Part shown: one piece after another, positions 7,693 to 14,716 of the stretch
How the letters are laid out: each line of letters opens with the position of its first letter
Numbering within the stretch: the stretch's first letter is position 1
Origin: Clostridia bacterium
GTDB lineage: Bacteria; Bacillota; Clostridia; Christensenellales; Aristaeellaceae
DNA length: 21,533 nt
NCBI GenBank assembly: GCA_900759005.1
Contig: CAAEUQ010000084.1
Coordinates: 1-21,533 of the forward strand
Direction of reading: 5' to 3'
Translations under genes and position numbers: made by a program
The notes under the pieces: generated by a model
Told to the model about the DNA's origin: nothing
The model's database searches: none
What the model saw: only the letters and a program-made list of their open reading frames with translations

Positions 7693-8971
7693 AGCCGATA
7701 TATTCCTTGCCGCCCATATACATCCGGAGCGGTTCGGGGATGCGGATTTTGCCGTCCGCCTGCAGGTTGTTCTCGAGGAACGCGATCAGCATTCTCGGCG
7801 GCGCGACGACGGTGTTGTTCAGCGTATGCGCGAGGTATTTCTTACCGTCCGCGCCCTTGACACGAATCGCGAGTCTGCGTGCCTGCGCGTCGCCCAGATT
7901 CGAGCAGGAGCCGACCTCGAAGTACTTCTGCTGGCGCGGAGACCACGCTTCGACGTCGCAGGATTTGACCTTCAAATCCGCAAGGTCGCCGGAGCAGCAT
8001 TCCAGCGTGCGAACCGGAATATCCATCGAGCGGAAGAAATCGACAGTGTTCTGCCAGAGGCGGTTATACCACATCATACTGTCCTCGGGCTTGCAGACGA
8101 CGATCATCTCCTGCTTCTCGAACTGATGGATGCGGTAAACGCCGCGCTCCTCGATGCCATGCGCGCCCACTTCCTTGCGGAAGCACGGCGAATAGCTCGT
8201 CAGCGTCTGCGGAAGCTCGCTCTCGTCGAGAATCGTATCGATGAATTTGCCGATCATCGAATGCTCGGAGGTGCCGATCAGATACAGATCCTCGCCCTCG
8301 ATCTTGTACATCATGTTCTCCATTTCGGCAAAGGACATGACGCCGTTGACGACGTTCGAACGGATCATAAACGGCGGGATATAATAGGTGAATCCGCGAT
8401 CGATCATGAAATCGCGCGCATAGGACAGGATTGCCGAATGCAGACGCGCAATATCGCCCTTCAGATAATAGAAGCCGTTTCCGCTGGTGCGGCGCGCGGA
8501 ATCGAGATCGATGCCGTTCAAGCGCTCCATGATGTCGACATGGTACGGAATCTCCCATTCGGGCACGACCGGCTCTCCGAAGCGCTCGTTTTCAACGTTT
8601 TCGCTGTCGTCCTTGCCGATCGGAACGGAGGAATCGATGATCTGAGGAATCACGAGCATACGCTTGCGAATCTCGGCGGCGTATTCTTCCTCATTCTTTT
8701 CCAGCTGCGCCAGCTCGTCCTGCATCTCCTTGACCTGCGCCTTGACCTGCTCGGCTTCCTCGCGCTGACCTTTCGCCATCATGCCGCCGATCTGCTTGCT
8801 CAGCTTGTTGCGCTGAGAACGCAGGTAATCCGCGCGCTGAATTGCCTCGCGGTTCTTCTTGTCCAGCTCCAGCACCTCGTCGACCAGCGGAAGCTTTGCG
8901 TCCTGGAACTTCTTTTTGATGTTCTCGCGGACCAGATCAGGGTTCGTGCGGATCAGATTGATATCCAGCAT
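7691..8971 (-). CDS. serS: Seryl-tRNA synthetase
   Basis: A class II synthetase that charges tRNA-Ser and tRNA-Sec. The 426-residue length is normal. An N-terminal coiled-coil tRNA-binding arm occupies about residues 1-105 (alternating charged helices). The catalytic domain includes the TSEHS-type segment LIGTSEHSMIG, motif 2 FRKEVGAHGIEERGVYRIHQF, and motif 3 in HTLNNTVVAPPRMLIAFLEN. The C-terminus IPEPLRMYMGGKEYI is standard. The APPRM form of motif 3 differs from the more familiar AxGRT, but to my recollection it occurs in clostridial SerRS. The ATG at 8971 has a GGAGGAG site. Expression should be controlled by the T-box leader directly upstream. Confidence 0.97.
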   Translation of the reverse strand: MLDINLIRTNPDLVRENIKKKFQDAKLPLVDEVLELDKKNREAIQRADYLRSQRNKLSKQIGGMMAKGQREEAEQVKAQVKEMQDELAQLEKNEEEYAAEIRKRMLVIPQIIDSSVPIGKDDSENVENERFGEPVVPEWEIPYHVDIMERLNGIDLDSARRTSGNGFYYLKGDIARLHSAILSYARDFMIDRGFTYYIPPFMIRSNVVNGVMSFAEMENMMYKIEGEDLYLIGTSEHSMIGKFIDTILDESELPQTLTSYSPCFRKEVGAHGIEERGVYRIHQFEKQEMIVVCKPEDSMMWYNRLWQNTVDFFRSMDIPVRTLECCSGDLADLKVKSCDVEAWSPRQQKYFEVGSCSNLGDAQARRLAIRVKGADGKKYLAHTLNNTVVAPPRMLIAFLENNLQADGKIRIPEPLRMYMGGKEYIG

Positions 8972-8997
8972 ATTGAATCTCCTCCTTTATTATCATG

Positions 8998-9039
8998 CAA
9001 AAAAGAAAAAAGCCCTTCGTCCCATTCAAATCCGGGACG
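8998..9039 (-). terminator. T-box regulated terminator upstream of serS
   Basis: On the minus strand CGTCCC (9039-9034) pairs with GGGACG (9023-9018), loop of 10 bases, followed by AAGGGC and two T6 runs separated by a single C (9011-9006 and 9004-8999). It is the alternative to the antiterminator formed with the T-box sequence. Confidence 0.85.
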
Positions 9040-9243
9040 GAGAACTCCGCGTTGCCACCCAGCTTGCCGCGCTTTGCGCGACCGCTCGAAGCGCTTTAAG
9101 GGGCGCGATGCCTCCGACTCATCGCCGGAATGCTCGGAAAGCGGAAACCATCGCTGCGCGCCGCCGGACTTCCACCCTTATCCAGCTCTCTCTAGAACGC
9201 GCCGCTGCAACGGCATTTTTCCTCAAACGCAGTTTGTAGGTTT
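8998..9243 (-). ncRNA. T-box riboswitch leader of serS
   Basis: Read on the minus strand, this leader contains the T-box sequence GGGTGGCAACGCGG (9060-9047), which base-pairs with the acceptor end of uncharged tRNA. Upstream is AGAGAG followed by a 6-bp hairpin (GCTGGA/TCCGGC) with GGTGGAAG in its loop, matching the AG-bulge and distal-loop motifs of T-box stem I. Downstream is a CGTCCC/GGGACG terminator hairpin with a T-rich tail, then the serS ribosome site. When uncharged tRNA-Ser accumulates, antitermination should switch serS on. I could not assign the specifier codon: UCC and AGC triplets both occur 3' of the distal hairpin, and the lower stem folds in more than one way. Confidence 0.9.
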
Positions 9244-9249
9244 ACAATC

Positions 9250-9278
9250 ATTATAGCGCACGCAGGCAGCAAAATCAA
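9250..9278 (-). promoter_or_regulatory. Promoter of the serS T-box transcript
   Basis: On the minus strand TTGATT (9278-9273) and TATAAT (9255-9250) are 17 bases apart. It is back-to-back with the glycosyltransferase promoter; the two -35 boxes are 20 bases apart. Confidence 0.8.
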
Positions 9279-9298
9279 GTTAAGATCGTGCGATGGGT

Positions 9299-9327
9299 TT
9301 GACACTTTTCCTTATCTATATTATAAT
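9299..9327 (+). promoter_or_regulatory. Consensus sigma-A promoter of the GT2 gene
   Basis: TTGACA at 9299-9304 and TATAAT at 9322-9327 with a spacer of exactly 17 bases: both hexamers are perfect. Strong constitutive transcription is expected unless a repressor acts here. Confidence 0.9.
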
Positions 9328-9359
9328 ATTGGCATCACATCATCTGGGAGGCTTCGCCC

Positions 9360-10364
9360 ATGCAGCCGCGCATTACCGTTGCGATACCGGTTTACAATAT
9401 GGAGGAAACCGTTGAAAAAGCCGTCCGCTCCGTAATGGAGCAGACCTACAGGGATTTCGAGCTGGTCGTCGTCGACGACGGCTCGACGGATTCTACCCCC
9501 GCGATTCTCGATTCTCTCGCCGCCGAGGACGGGCGCGTGCGCGTGATTCATCAGAAGAATCAGGGGCGCGCCGGCGCGCGCAGCACGGGCGTAAAGAACG
9601 CGCGCGGTGAATACCTCGCGTGGCTGGACGCGGACGACTGGATGGAGAAGGAAGCGCTCGAAAAGCTGATCGGCGCAATTGATGCGACCGGCGCGGAGGT
9701 CGCGCTGTGTAATTATGCAAATGTCGAGCTGTCGGGAAAGCGCATACGCCGCTATGCGGAAACGGAAAATACCGTAATTACCGGTCGCGAAGCGCTCATG
9801 AATGTTTTGAGCCGCAAATTTACGCAGTCGCTTTGCTTCAATCTCGCGCAGACCGCGATTTACCGCACGTTTGATTTTCCAACGGGCAGGGATTTCGAGG
9901 ATGTTTTCACGTCCTATCGCCTGTATGAGCACACGAAAAAGGTCGCAATCGTATACGATTCGGAGCTGTTCGGTCGGCTGGTGCGTCCGGATTCCGTTTC
10001 GCACATTCAGAAAATCGCGCAGCGCGTTGCGTCCTGCACGGCGTATCTCGACCGTCAGGCGGATTTGACCGCACGCATTCCGGAGACGGAATGCGTGTTC
10101 GTTCGTGCAAATTTCGCTTCGCTCCTGCTCGAGCTGCGCGTCGCGGTCTTCCGTGATACACGAAAAGCCTATTCGGACAACCGTGCGGCGATCAAGCGCA
10201 TCTGCGCCTATTTCCGCGCGCGGAAGAAGATGGCGCTCCCCGAAAACGCGTGTTGGCAGGCGAAGCTCGAATATTTCTTCATTACCAGCGGAACGCGCGC
10301 GGGCTTTTATTGTTCGCGCCTTGCAAGTCTTCCGCGCAAAAACGGTACCTGGCTGCGCGACTGA
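9360..10364 (+). CDS. Family 2 glycosyltransferase
   Basis: A 334-residue GT-A fold glycosyltransferase. The N-terminal half is classical GT2: VAIPVYNMEE at 7-16, VVVDDGSTD at 36-44, NQGRAGARSTGVKNARGEY at 67-85 and the metal/nucleotide-sugar DxD in WLDADDW (88-94). The C-terminal part (about 200-334) is helical, basic and not recognised; no clear membrane segment is visible. The likely job is sugar transfer onto a cell-surface glycan, teichoic-acid-like polymer or lipid, but donor and acceptor cannot be told. The ATG at 9360 has GGGAGG 8 bases upstream. It is a single-gene unit with its own consensus promoter and terminator, so it is not part of a polysaccharide cluster. Confidence 0.9.
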   Translation: MQPRITVAIPVYNMEETVEKAVRSVMEQTYRDFELVVVDDGSTDSTPAILDSLAAEDGRVRVIHQKNQGRAGARSTGVKNARGEYLAWLDADDWMEKEALEKLIGAIDATGAEVALCNYANVELSGKRIRRYAETENTVITGREALMNVLSRKFTQSLCFNLAQTAIYRTFDFPTGRDFEDVFTSYRLYEHTKKVAIVYDSELFGRLVRPDSVSHIQKIAQRVASCTAYLDRQADLTARIPETECVFVRANFASLLLELRVAVFRDTRKAYSDNRAAIKRICAYFRARKKMALPENACWQAKLEYFFITSGTRAGFYCSRLASLPRKNGTWLRD

Positions 10365-10377
10365 GCGCGCCTATCTC

Positions 10378-10407
10378 GCCCTCTTTTTAAGGGAGGGCAG
10401 TTTTTTT
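10378..10407 (+). terminator. Rho-independent terminator after GT2
   Basis: GCCCTC (10378-10383) pairs with GAGGGC (10393-10398), followed by AG and seven T (10401-10407). Confidence 0.85.
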
Positions 10408-10410
10408 ACA

Positions 10411-10431
10411 TTCCAATGCGTTATTTTGGAA
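10411..10431. promoter_or_regulatory. Inverted repeat upstream of the ECF sigma gene (possible operator)
   Basis: TTCCAA at 10411-10416 and TTGGAA at 10426-10431 form a perfect 6-bp inverted repeat with a 9-base spacer, 36 bases before the sigma gene. A possible -10 TATAAA follows at 10444-10449, but no good sigma-A -35 is found 17 bases before it (TTATTT). The arrangement would suit a regulator-binding site or an unusual ECF-type promoter; this is inference. Confidence 0.4.
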
Positions 10432-10466
10432 ATTACGCGTGTCTATAAATCGTAGGGGGTGGAAGG

Positions 10467-10988
10467 ATGATCGCCATACCTGCTGCCGACGGGCAGTTTC
10501 TGTCGGAGGCGGAATTGGGGCGGATGATCGCGCAATACGGCGACGGGCTGATGCGCGTTTGTCTTTTGTATCTGAAGGATTACGCCTCCGCCGAGGACGC
10601 AGTGCAGGAAACCTTCCTGCGCGCGTACAAGAGCTATTCGTCTTTCGAGGGCAGAAGCAGCGAAAAGACGTGGCTGACCACGATCGCAGTCAACGTCTGT
10701 AAGAATATGCTTCGCAGTCCGTGGCGCAAACGCAACGCGGGCGAAGAGGCGCTTGAAACGCTGCGCACGGAGGATCCCTCTCTCCCCGATCCGACCGTAT
10801 CGCGCGCCGTGATGCGCCTTCCGGACGAACAGCGCACGGCGGTAATTCTCTATTATGTTCAGGGCATGAAGATTCGCGAAATCGCAAAGGCGCTCAAGGT
10901 GCCCACGCAAACGATTTCCTCAAGACTGAGCCGGGCAAGAAGCAAATTGCGCGCGGAGCTGGAGGGGTGGTATTTTGATGAAGAATAG
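10467..10988 (+). CDS. ECF-type RNA polymerase sigma factor
   Basis: A 173-residue sigma-70 factor with only regions 2 and 4, the architecture of extracytoplasmic-function sigma factors. Region 2 spans about residues 27-85 (LMRVCLLYLKDYASAEDAVQ, then ETFLRAYKSYSSFEGRSSEK and TWLTTIAVNVCKNMLR). Region 4 spans about 116-167, with the helix-turn-helix KIREIAKALKVPTQTISSRL and the RARSKLR end. It would direct polymerase to a small stress or envelope regulon. The ATG at 10467 follows GGGGGTGG. Its last 11 bases overlap the next gene, a large membrane protein with a short cytoplasmic N-terminus, which fits a sigma/anti-sigma pair. The subgroup and promoter specificity cannot be read directly. Confidence 0.93.
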   Translation: MIAIPAADGQFLSEAELGRMIAQYGDGLMRVCLLYLKDYASAEDAVQETFLRAYKSYSSFEGRSSEKTWLTTIAVNVCKNMLRSPWRKRNAGEEALETLRTEDPSLPDPTVSRAVMRLPDEQRTAVILYYVQGMKIREIAKALKVPTQTISSRLSRARSKLRAELEGWYFDEE

Positions 10989-13737
10989 AATCGCTGAATC
11001 GCTGAATCAGGAGCTCCGCGGCGTTCGCGTAAGTCCGGAGCTTCGCAGGCGAATTCTCGCGGAAGCGCGCAGTGAACGGCATTCGCGGCGCAGAAGACGT
11101 TTTTCCGCGCTTTCCGCGGTTGCGGCGATGCTGGTAATCGCGCTGGCGGTGGTCGGCGGCCTGAAGATGCTGCGCCGTCCCGCACCGGATCGCAAATCCT
11201 CGCCGGGCGATTACACCGCCGTATGGCTCGACGAAGTCGATCGCCTGTACCATTCCAAGCGCGGCTGCGTCGATCGGCAAATGACCGTCGCGGCGGTATC
11301 CGAGGCGCGTGCGCGCGGCTATTCCGCCTGCCGCAAATGTATCCCCGTGATCAGAACACCCGAGCCGGAAGCCACGCTCGCCGCAACGGAAGCGCCTTCC
11401 GAAATTGAATCGGAATCTCTGCTTTCAACGGACGCACCGATCGCAGCGCTCGAACCGGAAACGACGCAAGCGCCCATCCCAACGGCTGAACCGACCGCCG
11501 CGCTGGAAACGCCTGTTCCGACGGAAACGCCCGCTGCAGTACCGACCGCCGCGCCGACGGATGCGGCGAGCGTCGTTTTGCCGACGGTTTCCGTGACGAT
11601 CGAGCCCGATTCCACGCCGGTTCCGAACAACGGAAGCGCTGCCTTCGAATCCGTCTATGCGGATTCAGATGATCTGGTCTATGTTTCCGGCGACAAAAGT
11701 GTAAAGGTCTTTCATCTCGATCCTGCCGATGTTCCCGGAAACGCGATTACGATGACGCGCGCGGAGGCGCTGATGGACGGCTATCTTCCCTGCGAATCCT
11801 GCGGCGCGAACGACGCGCTTTACTGGATGACCGACGGCGGCACTAACTTCCACACCGCACAGAACTGCCGGAATATGGCAAATGCGTATCAGGTCACCGC
11901 GCTGGACGCGATTGCCGCAGGCAAATCGGCGTGCAAGGTCTGCATCGATCAGGAAGCGGTCTGGATGACGGACGGCGGGCTTTGGTATCATGCGGCGGAG
12001 CACTGCCAGAATATGATGGGCGCGAAACAGGTTGCGCGCTCGGTTGCGGAGAATGACGGCAAGAGCCGCTGCCCGTTCTGTTTCGTTTCGCCGGAGGATT
12101 CCTCGTGGCTCGAGCAGATCAGTCCCAGCATCTACACGGATTTTCAGGCATTCGCCGCCGACGGGAAGCTGATGCTGTCCATAACGGCGGATACTTACGT
12201 TTTACCGCTGTACGGGGATCCGATCGCGCTGTCCGATCTGACTCAGCGCCTTCTGGAGCTTTCGTCTATCGCAGGAGAAACACTGCCTGAATATGTGCTC
12301 AGCGACGCGGCTCAGGAGATCGCCGCCGGCAATCAGATTGGGCTTCGCGCGCTTCGCTATGAAGTAAGCAGCATTCGCGTCTATGACGATAGCGGTGAAA
12401 TTTCGCACGGCTCGGTCAGCAAATACCGCGCGGATTTCGCCGATTCAAGCCTTCTCTATACCGTCGATTTGGACGAATCCCGCACGCCGACGCGCGTTTC
12501 GGTGGACCTGTCCGTATATGGCGTATCGTATTATCTGGACGATTCCGATAAATGGCAGACGATCGAAACGCCTTACGCGTACAATATCTCGACGGACGAT
12601 ACCGGCAGCTCGTTCTATCTGTCTCCGATAGACAATTCCAATGCGGCGCCTGAAGCGCTGGAGTTGGACGTAACGCCGGTTGCACGGCTGTCGTACGCGC
12701 TTTCGGACGGCTGCACGCTCGACGCATACAGCACGGACGGCGGCAGCGAATTTGCGCTCGCAATTCTTGCCGATAAGACGGACGATCGCACACTGCTCGA
12801 CAATTATGATACGTTCAGCACTGTTTACACCGAATACACGGGCGCCGACGCACTGGTGTTTGAATCGATCGATGGCAATGAAAATCCGCGCGTTCTGCTG
12901 ATGGACCCGACGGTTTCACAGCGCACGCTTTCCGAAATGACCTTCGTTCTGCGCCGGCTTCTGGGCGGCTCGACCTACGGCATTTCCGGAACAATGCTGC
13001 CCGTGGAGAAATCAAATCCTCCACCGGCGATTCATTTCCCGAAATGGACGCTGCTGCTCCGTAAAATCGGTTTACGGCGTTTTTGGAACAACACCGCCGG
13101 CGCGGAAATCAAATTCTCCACCGGCGATTCGTTCTCCGAAATGGACGCTGCGATAGCCCCGCAAAAAGCGGCAATTTCTTTTGGAAACTGCCGCTCCATG
13201 CAAGCGCGCACGCGAATTCTCTCGCGTGCGCGTATTTTTTTAGATTTCAAACACGCCGTCCGCCTGCATACGGACGTCTGTTTCATAGAACGCCTTCAGC
13301 GCCCGAATCATGTATTCGACGTCTTTGCAGCCCGCCGTTTCATACGCGGAATGCATTGCCAGCTGCGCAAGCCCGATATCGACGGTATTCATCGACGTAT
13401 GCGCATTTGCGATATTGCCGAGCGTCGAGCCGCCAAGGATATCCGATCGATTCGCAAAATGCTGGACCGGAACGCCCGCGCGCGCGCAAACACTTTCGAA
13501 AATCGCGCAGGAAACGCCGTCTGTGGTATATTTCTGATTGGCATTGAATTTGACCACCACGCCGCCGTTCATGAAAGTGCGATTGCCCGTGTCGTATTTC
13601 TCCGGATGATTCGGGTGCACGGCATGGGCGTTGTCGGCGGAAACCATGAAGCTGCCCGCGACTGCTGCGCGGCGTTCGGAATCGGTCTTCCCCATCGCGG
13701 AAGCGATTCGGGCGAGCGTATCCTCCAGGAATGTTGA
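10978..13737 (+). CDS. Membrane protein with four His/Cys modules, putative anti-sigma factor; 3' end abnormal
   Basis: Co-transcribed with the sigma gene (11-base overlap; ATG 10978, GGAGGGG at 10961-10967; an upstream TTG at 10975 is less likely). Residues 1-43 are cytoplasmic and basic, 44-65 a membrane helix, and the rest extracytoplasmic. Module 1 is H92-x4-C97-x20-C118-xx-C121. A Pro/Thr/Ala-rich linker (about 126-215) leads to module 2 (H246, Asp251 where Cys is expected, C272, C275), module 3 (H292, C297, C319, C322) and module 4 (H338, C343, C365, C368). To my recollection the YH-x4-C...GYxxCxxC pattern resembles an Ada-like module at the end of secreted metallo-beta-lactamase-fold proteins. 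Residues 375-665 are an unrecognised, probably beta-rich domain. Support ends near 13000-13060: beyond that the frame crosses an 80-bp repeat and two terminators and runs antisense into the aminopeptidase gene, so its last ~220 codons are very doubtful. No classical zinc anti-sigma motif is seen; the anti-sigma role is inferred. Confidence 0.65.
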   Translation: MKNRIAESLNQELRGVRVSPELRRRILAEARSERHSRRRRRFSALSAVAAMLVIALAVVGGLKMLRRPAPDRKSSPGDYTAVWLDEVDRLYHSKRGCVDRQMTVAAVSEARARGYSACRKCIPVIRTPEPEATLAATEAPSEIESESLLSTDAPIAALEPETTQAPIPTAEPTAALETPVPTETPAAVPTAAPTDAASVVLPTVSVTIEPDSTPVPNNGSAAFESVYADSDDLVYVSGDKSVKVFHLDPADVPGNAITMTRAEALMDGYLPCESCGANDALYWMTDGGTNFHTAQNCRNMANAYQVTALDAIAAGKSACKVCIDQEAVWMTDGGLWYHAAEHCQNMMGAKQVARSVAENDGKSRCPFCFVSPEDSSWLEQISPSIYTDFQAFAADGKLMLSITADTYVLPLYGDPIALSDLTQRLLELSSIAGETLPEYVLSDAAQEIAAGNQIGLRALRYEVSSIRVYDDSGEISHGSVSKYRADFADSSLLYTVDLDESRTPTRVSVDLSVYGVSYYLDDSDKWQTIETPYAYNISTDDTGSSFYLSPIDNSNAAPEALELDVTPVARLSYALSDGCTLDAYSTDGGSEFALAILADKTDDRTLLDNYDTFSTVYTEYTGADALVFESIDGNENPRVLLMDPTVSQRTLSEMTFVLRRLLGGSTYGISGTMLPVEKSNPPPAIHFPKWTLLLRKIGLRRFWNNTAGAEIKFSTGDSFSEMDAAIAPQKAAISFGNCRSMQARTRILSRARIFLDFKHAVRLHTDVCFIERLQRPNHVFDVFAARRFIRGMHCQLRKPDIDGIHRRMRICDIAERRAAKDIRSIRKMLDRNARARANTFENRAGNAVCGIFLIGIEFDHHAAVHESAIARVVFLRMIRVHGMGVVGGNHEAARDCCAAFGIGLPHRGSDSGERILQEC
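12975..13151. repeat. Imperfect 80-bp direct repeat, period 97 bp
   Basis: Positions 12975-13054 and 13072-13151 align without gaps; I count 65 of 80 bases identical, the last part (from AAATCAAAT onward) nearly so. Because 97 is not a multiple of three, the two copies are read in different frames of the overlapping gene. A terminator hairpin (13059-13084) spans the junction, its right arm being the start of copy 2. The repeat could be a duplicated gene end or two copies of a small intergenic element. Confidence 0.8.
13059..13084 (+). terminator. Terminator at the end of the sigma/anti-sigma unit
   Basis: CCGTAAA (13059-13065) pairs perfectly with TTTACGG (13071-13077), loop ATCGG, followed by CGTTTTT. 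The left arm contains TAA 13062-13064, which is a stop in a frame other than the one used by the upstream gene. Confidence 0.75.
13163..13194 (-). terminator. Terminator of the M18 aminopeptidase gene
   Basis: On the minus strand GCGGCA (13194-13189) pairs with TGCCGC (13173-13168), with inner TTTC/GAAA pairing, followed by TTTTTGC (13167 downward). Confidence 0.75.
13204..13241 (+). terminator. Strong plus-strand terminator overlapping the apeB stop
   Basis: An 11-bp perfect stem (13205-13215 with 13222-13232), loop ATTCTC, then TATTTTTTT. It is a backup terminator for the sigma/anti-sigma transcript and its T-run supplies part of the aminopeptidase stop codon on the other strand. Confidence 0.8.
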
Positions 13738-14541
13738 ATCCGCGCCCTGCTTCGTACCGCTGCCGACCTCCTCATTGTCCATCACGGCGAACACATTGAT
13801 ATGCCCCTTCGGAACGGCTTCGAGGAATGCGCACGCGGACGTATAGGCGCATTCGAGATCGTCGATCCTACCGCACGAGAAAAACTCATTCTTCGCACCC
13901 CAGACGCTGCCTGCCGCGCGATTGTACAGAAACAGATCGCTGCCGACCACGCTCTCCTCCGAAACGCCCGTCTTTTCGGCAAGCTCTTTGGAAAGCGCGC
14001 CCTTTGCGGTTTCGTCGCCGTAGACAGGCAGAAGATCAACCTGCGCATTGTATTTGTAGCCGTCGTTGACCTCGCGGTTGAAGTGAATGGGCATATTGGG
14101 AATCAGTACCGCATCGCGATCGAGATCGACCAGCCGCGTTTCAATGCCGCGCTCCGTGCGCACGAGCAGCCTTCCGGCGATTCCGAGCGGGCGATCGAAC
14201 CAGCTCGCCATCAGCATTCCGCCGTATTTTTCGGTATTCAGGCGGATGTAATGACCGGCGGCTTCGTCCTCGCACGCGGGCTTCAGCTTAAACGACGGCG
14301 AATCACTGTGACTTGCGACAATCTGAAACGGCGCAAAGCCCGATTCCGGCACGCGGAACGCGATCAGCGCCGAGCGATTGCGGGTCACATAATATTTTCC
14401 GCCGGGCACGACGGTCCAGCCTTCGCATTCGTTCAGCGGGCGATAGCCGTCCGCCTCGAGCGTATGCCGAAGCGCGTCAATCGCATGAAACGCGGTCGGC
14501 GATTGTTTCACAAAATCAATAAAATCAGCGGCAGAATTCAT
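13240..14541 (-). CDS. apeB: M18 family aminopeptidase
   Basis: A 433-residue cytoplasmic zinc aminopeptidase of family M18 (aspartyl aminopeptidase/ApeB type). Visible signatures are SHSDSPSFKLKP (H78 and D80), the metal aspartate D228 in CGRIDDLE, DNEEVGSGTKQGADS (E257/E258), SADNAHAVHPNHPEKYD (D303) and H381 in NIANAHTSMNTVDIG. Together these cover the metal ligands and the catalytic acid expected for the family. The start chosen is ATG 14541, since GGGGAGG lies 8 bases upstream and the protein then begins at the usual M18 N-terminus; the longer open frame to 14733 covers two promoters. It is a single-gene unit, convergent with the sigma operon. It should trim peptides with acidic or other N-terminal residues; exact specificity is not readable. 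Confidence 0.95.
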   Translation of the reverse strand: MNSAADFIDFVKQSPTAFHAIDALRHTLEADGYRPLNECEGWTVVPGGKYYVTRNRSALIAFRVPESGFAPFQIVASHSDSPSFKLKPACEDEAAGHYIRLNTEKYGGMLMASWFDRPLGIAGRLLVRTERGIETRLVDLDRDAVLIPNMPIHFNREVNDGYKYNAQVDLLPVYGDETAKGALSKELAEKTGVSEESVVGSDLFLYNRAAGSVWGAKNEFFSCGRIDDLECAYTSACAFLEAVPKGHINVFAVMDNEEVGSGTKQGADSTFLEDTLARIASAMGKTDSERRAAVAGSFMVSADNAHAVHPNHPEKYDTGNRTFMNGGVVVKFNANQKYTTDGVSCAIFESVCARAGVPVQHFANRSDILGGSTLGNIANAHTSMNTVDIGLAQLAMHSAYETAGCKDVEYMIRALKAFYETDVRMQADGVFEI

Positions 14542-14572
14542 CTTCGTTTCCTCCCCTGCGGTATTTGCATTT

Positions 14573-14601
14573 ATTATACACATCTTTCCGTTCGCGCGCA
14601 A
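14573..14601 (-). promoter_or_regulatory. Candidate promoter of apeB
   Basis: On the minus strand TATAAT (14578-14573) with TTGCGC (14601-14596) 17 bases upstream. The -10 is perfect, the -35 weak. Confidence 0.55.
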
Positions 14602-14638
14602 GGGCTGTTCGCACCACGAATTTTCGCTTGCGCGCGTA

Positions 14639-14667
14639 TTGACGCGCGACGGGTTGTGATTTATAAT
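14639..14667 (+). promoter_or_regulatory. Promoter of the DUF3783-like gene
   Basis: TTGACG (14639-14644) and TATAAT (14662-14667) separated by 17 bases, directly upstream of the small gene at 14717. Confidence 0.8.
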
Positions 14668-14716
14668 AGAAACAGATTTTGTGCGAAACGGCGCGAATTG
14701 CGCCGGCGAGGTGATT

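Noticed and set aside
7826..9256. Plus-strand open frame of about 476 codons opposite serS and its T-box leader
   Set aside because: Antisense to SerRS and to the structured leader RNA; no start signals and no recognisable domain.
12975..13151. Insertion sequence ends
   Set aside because: The copies are direct, only 97 bp apart, with no transposase or terminal inverted repeats between them.
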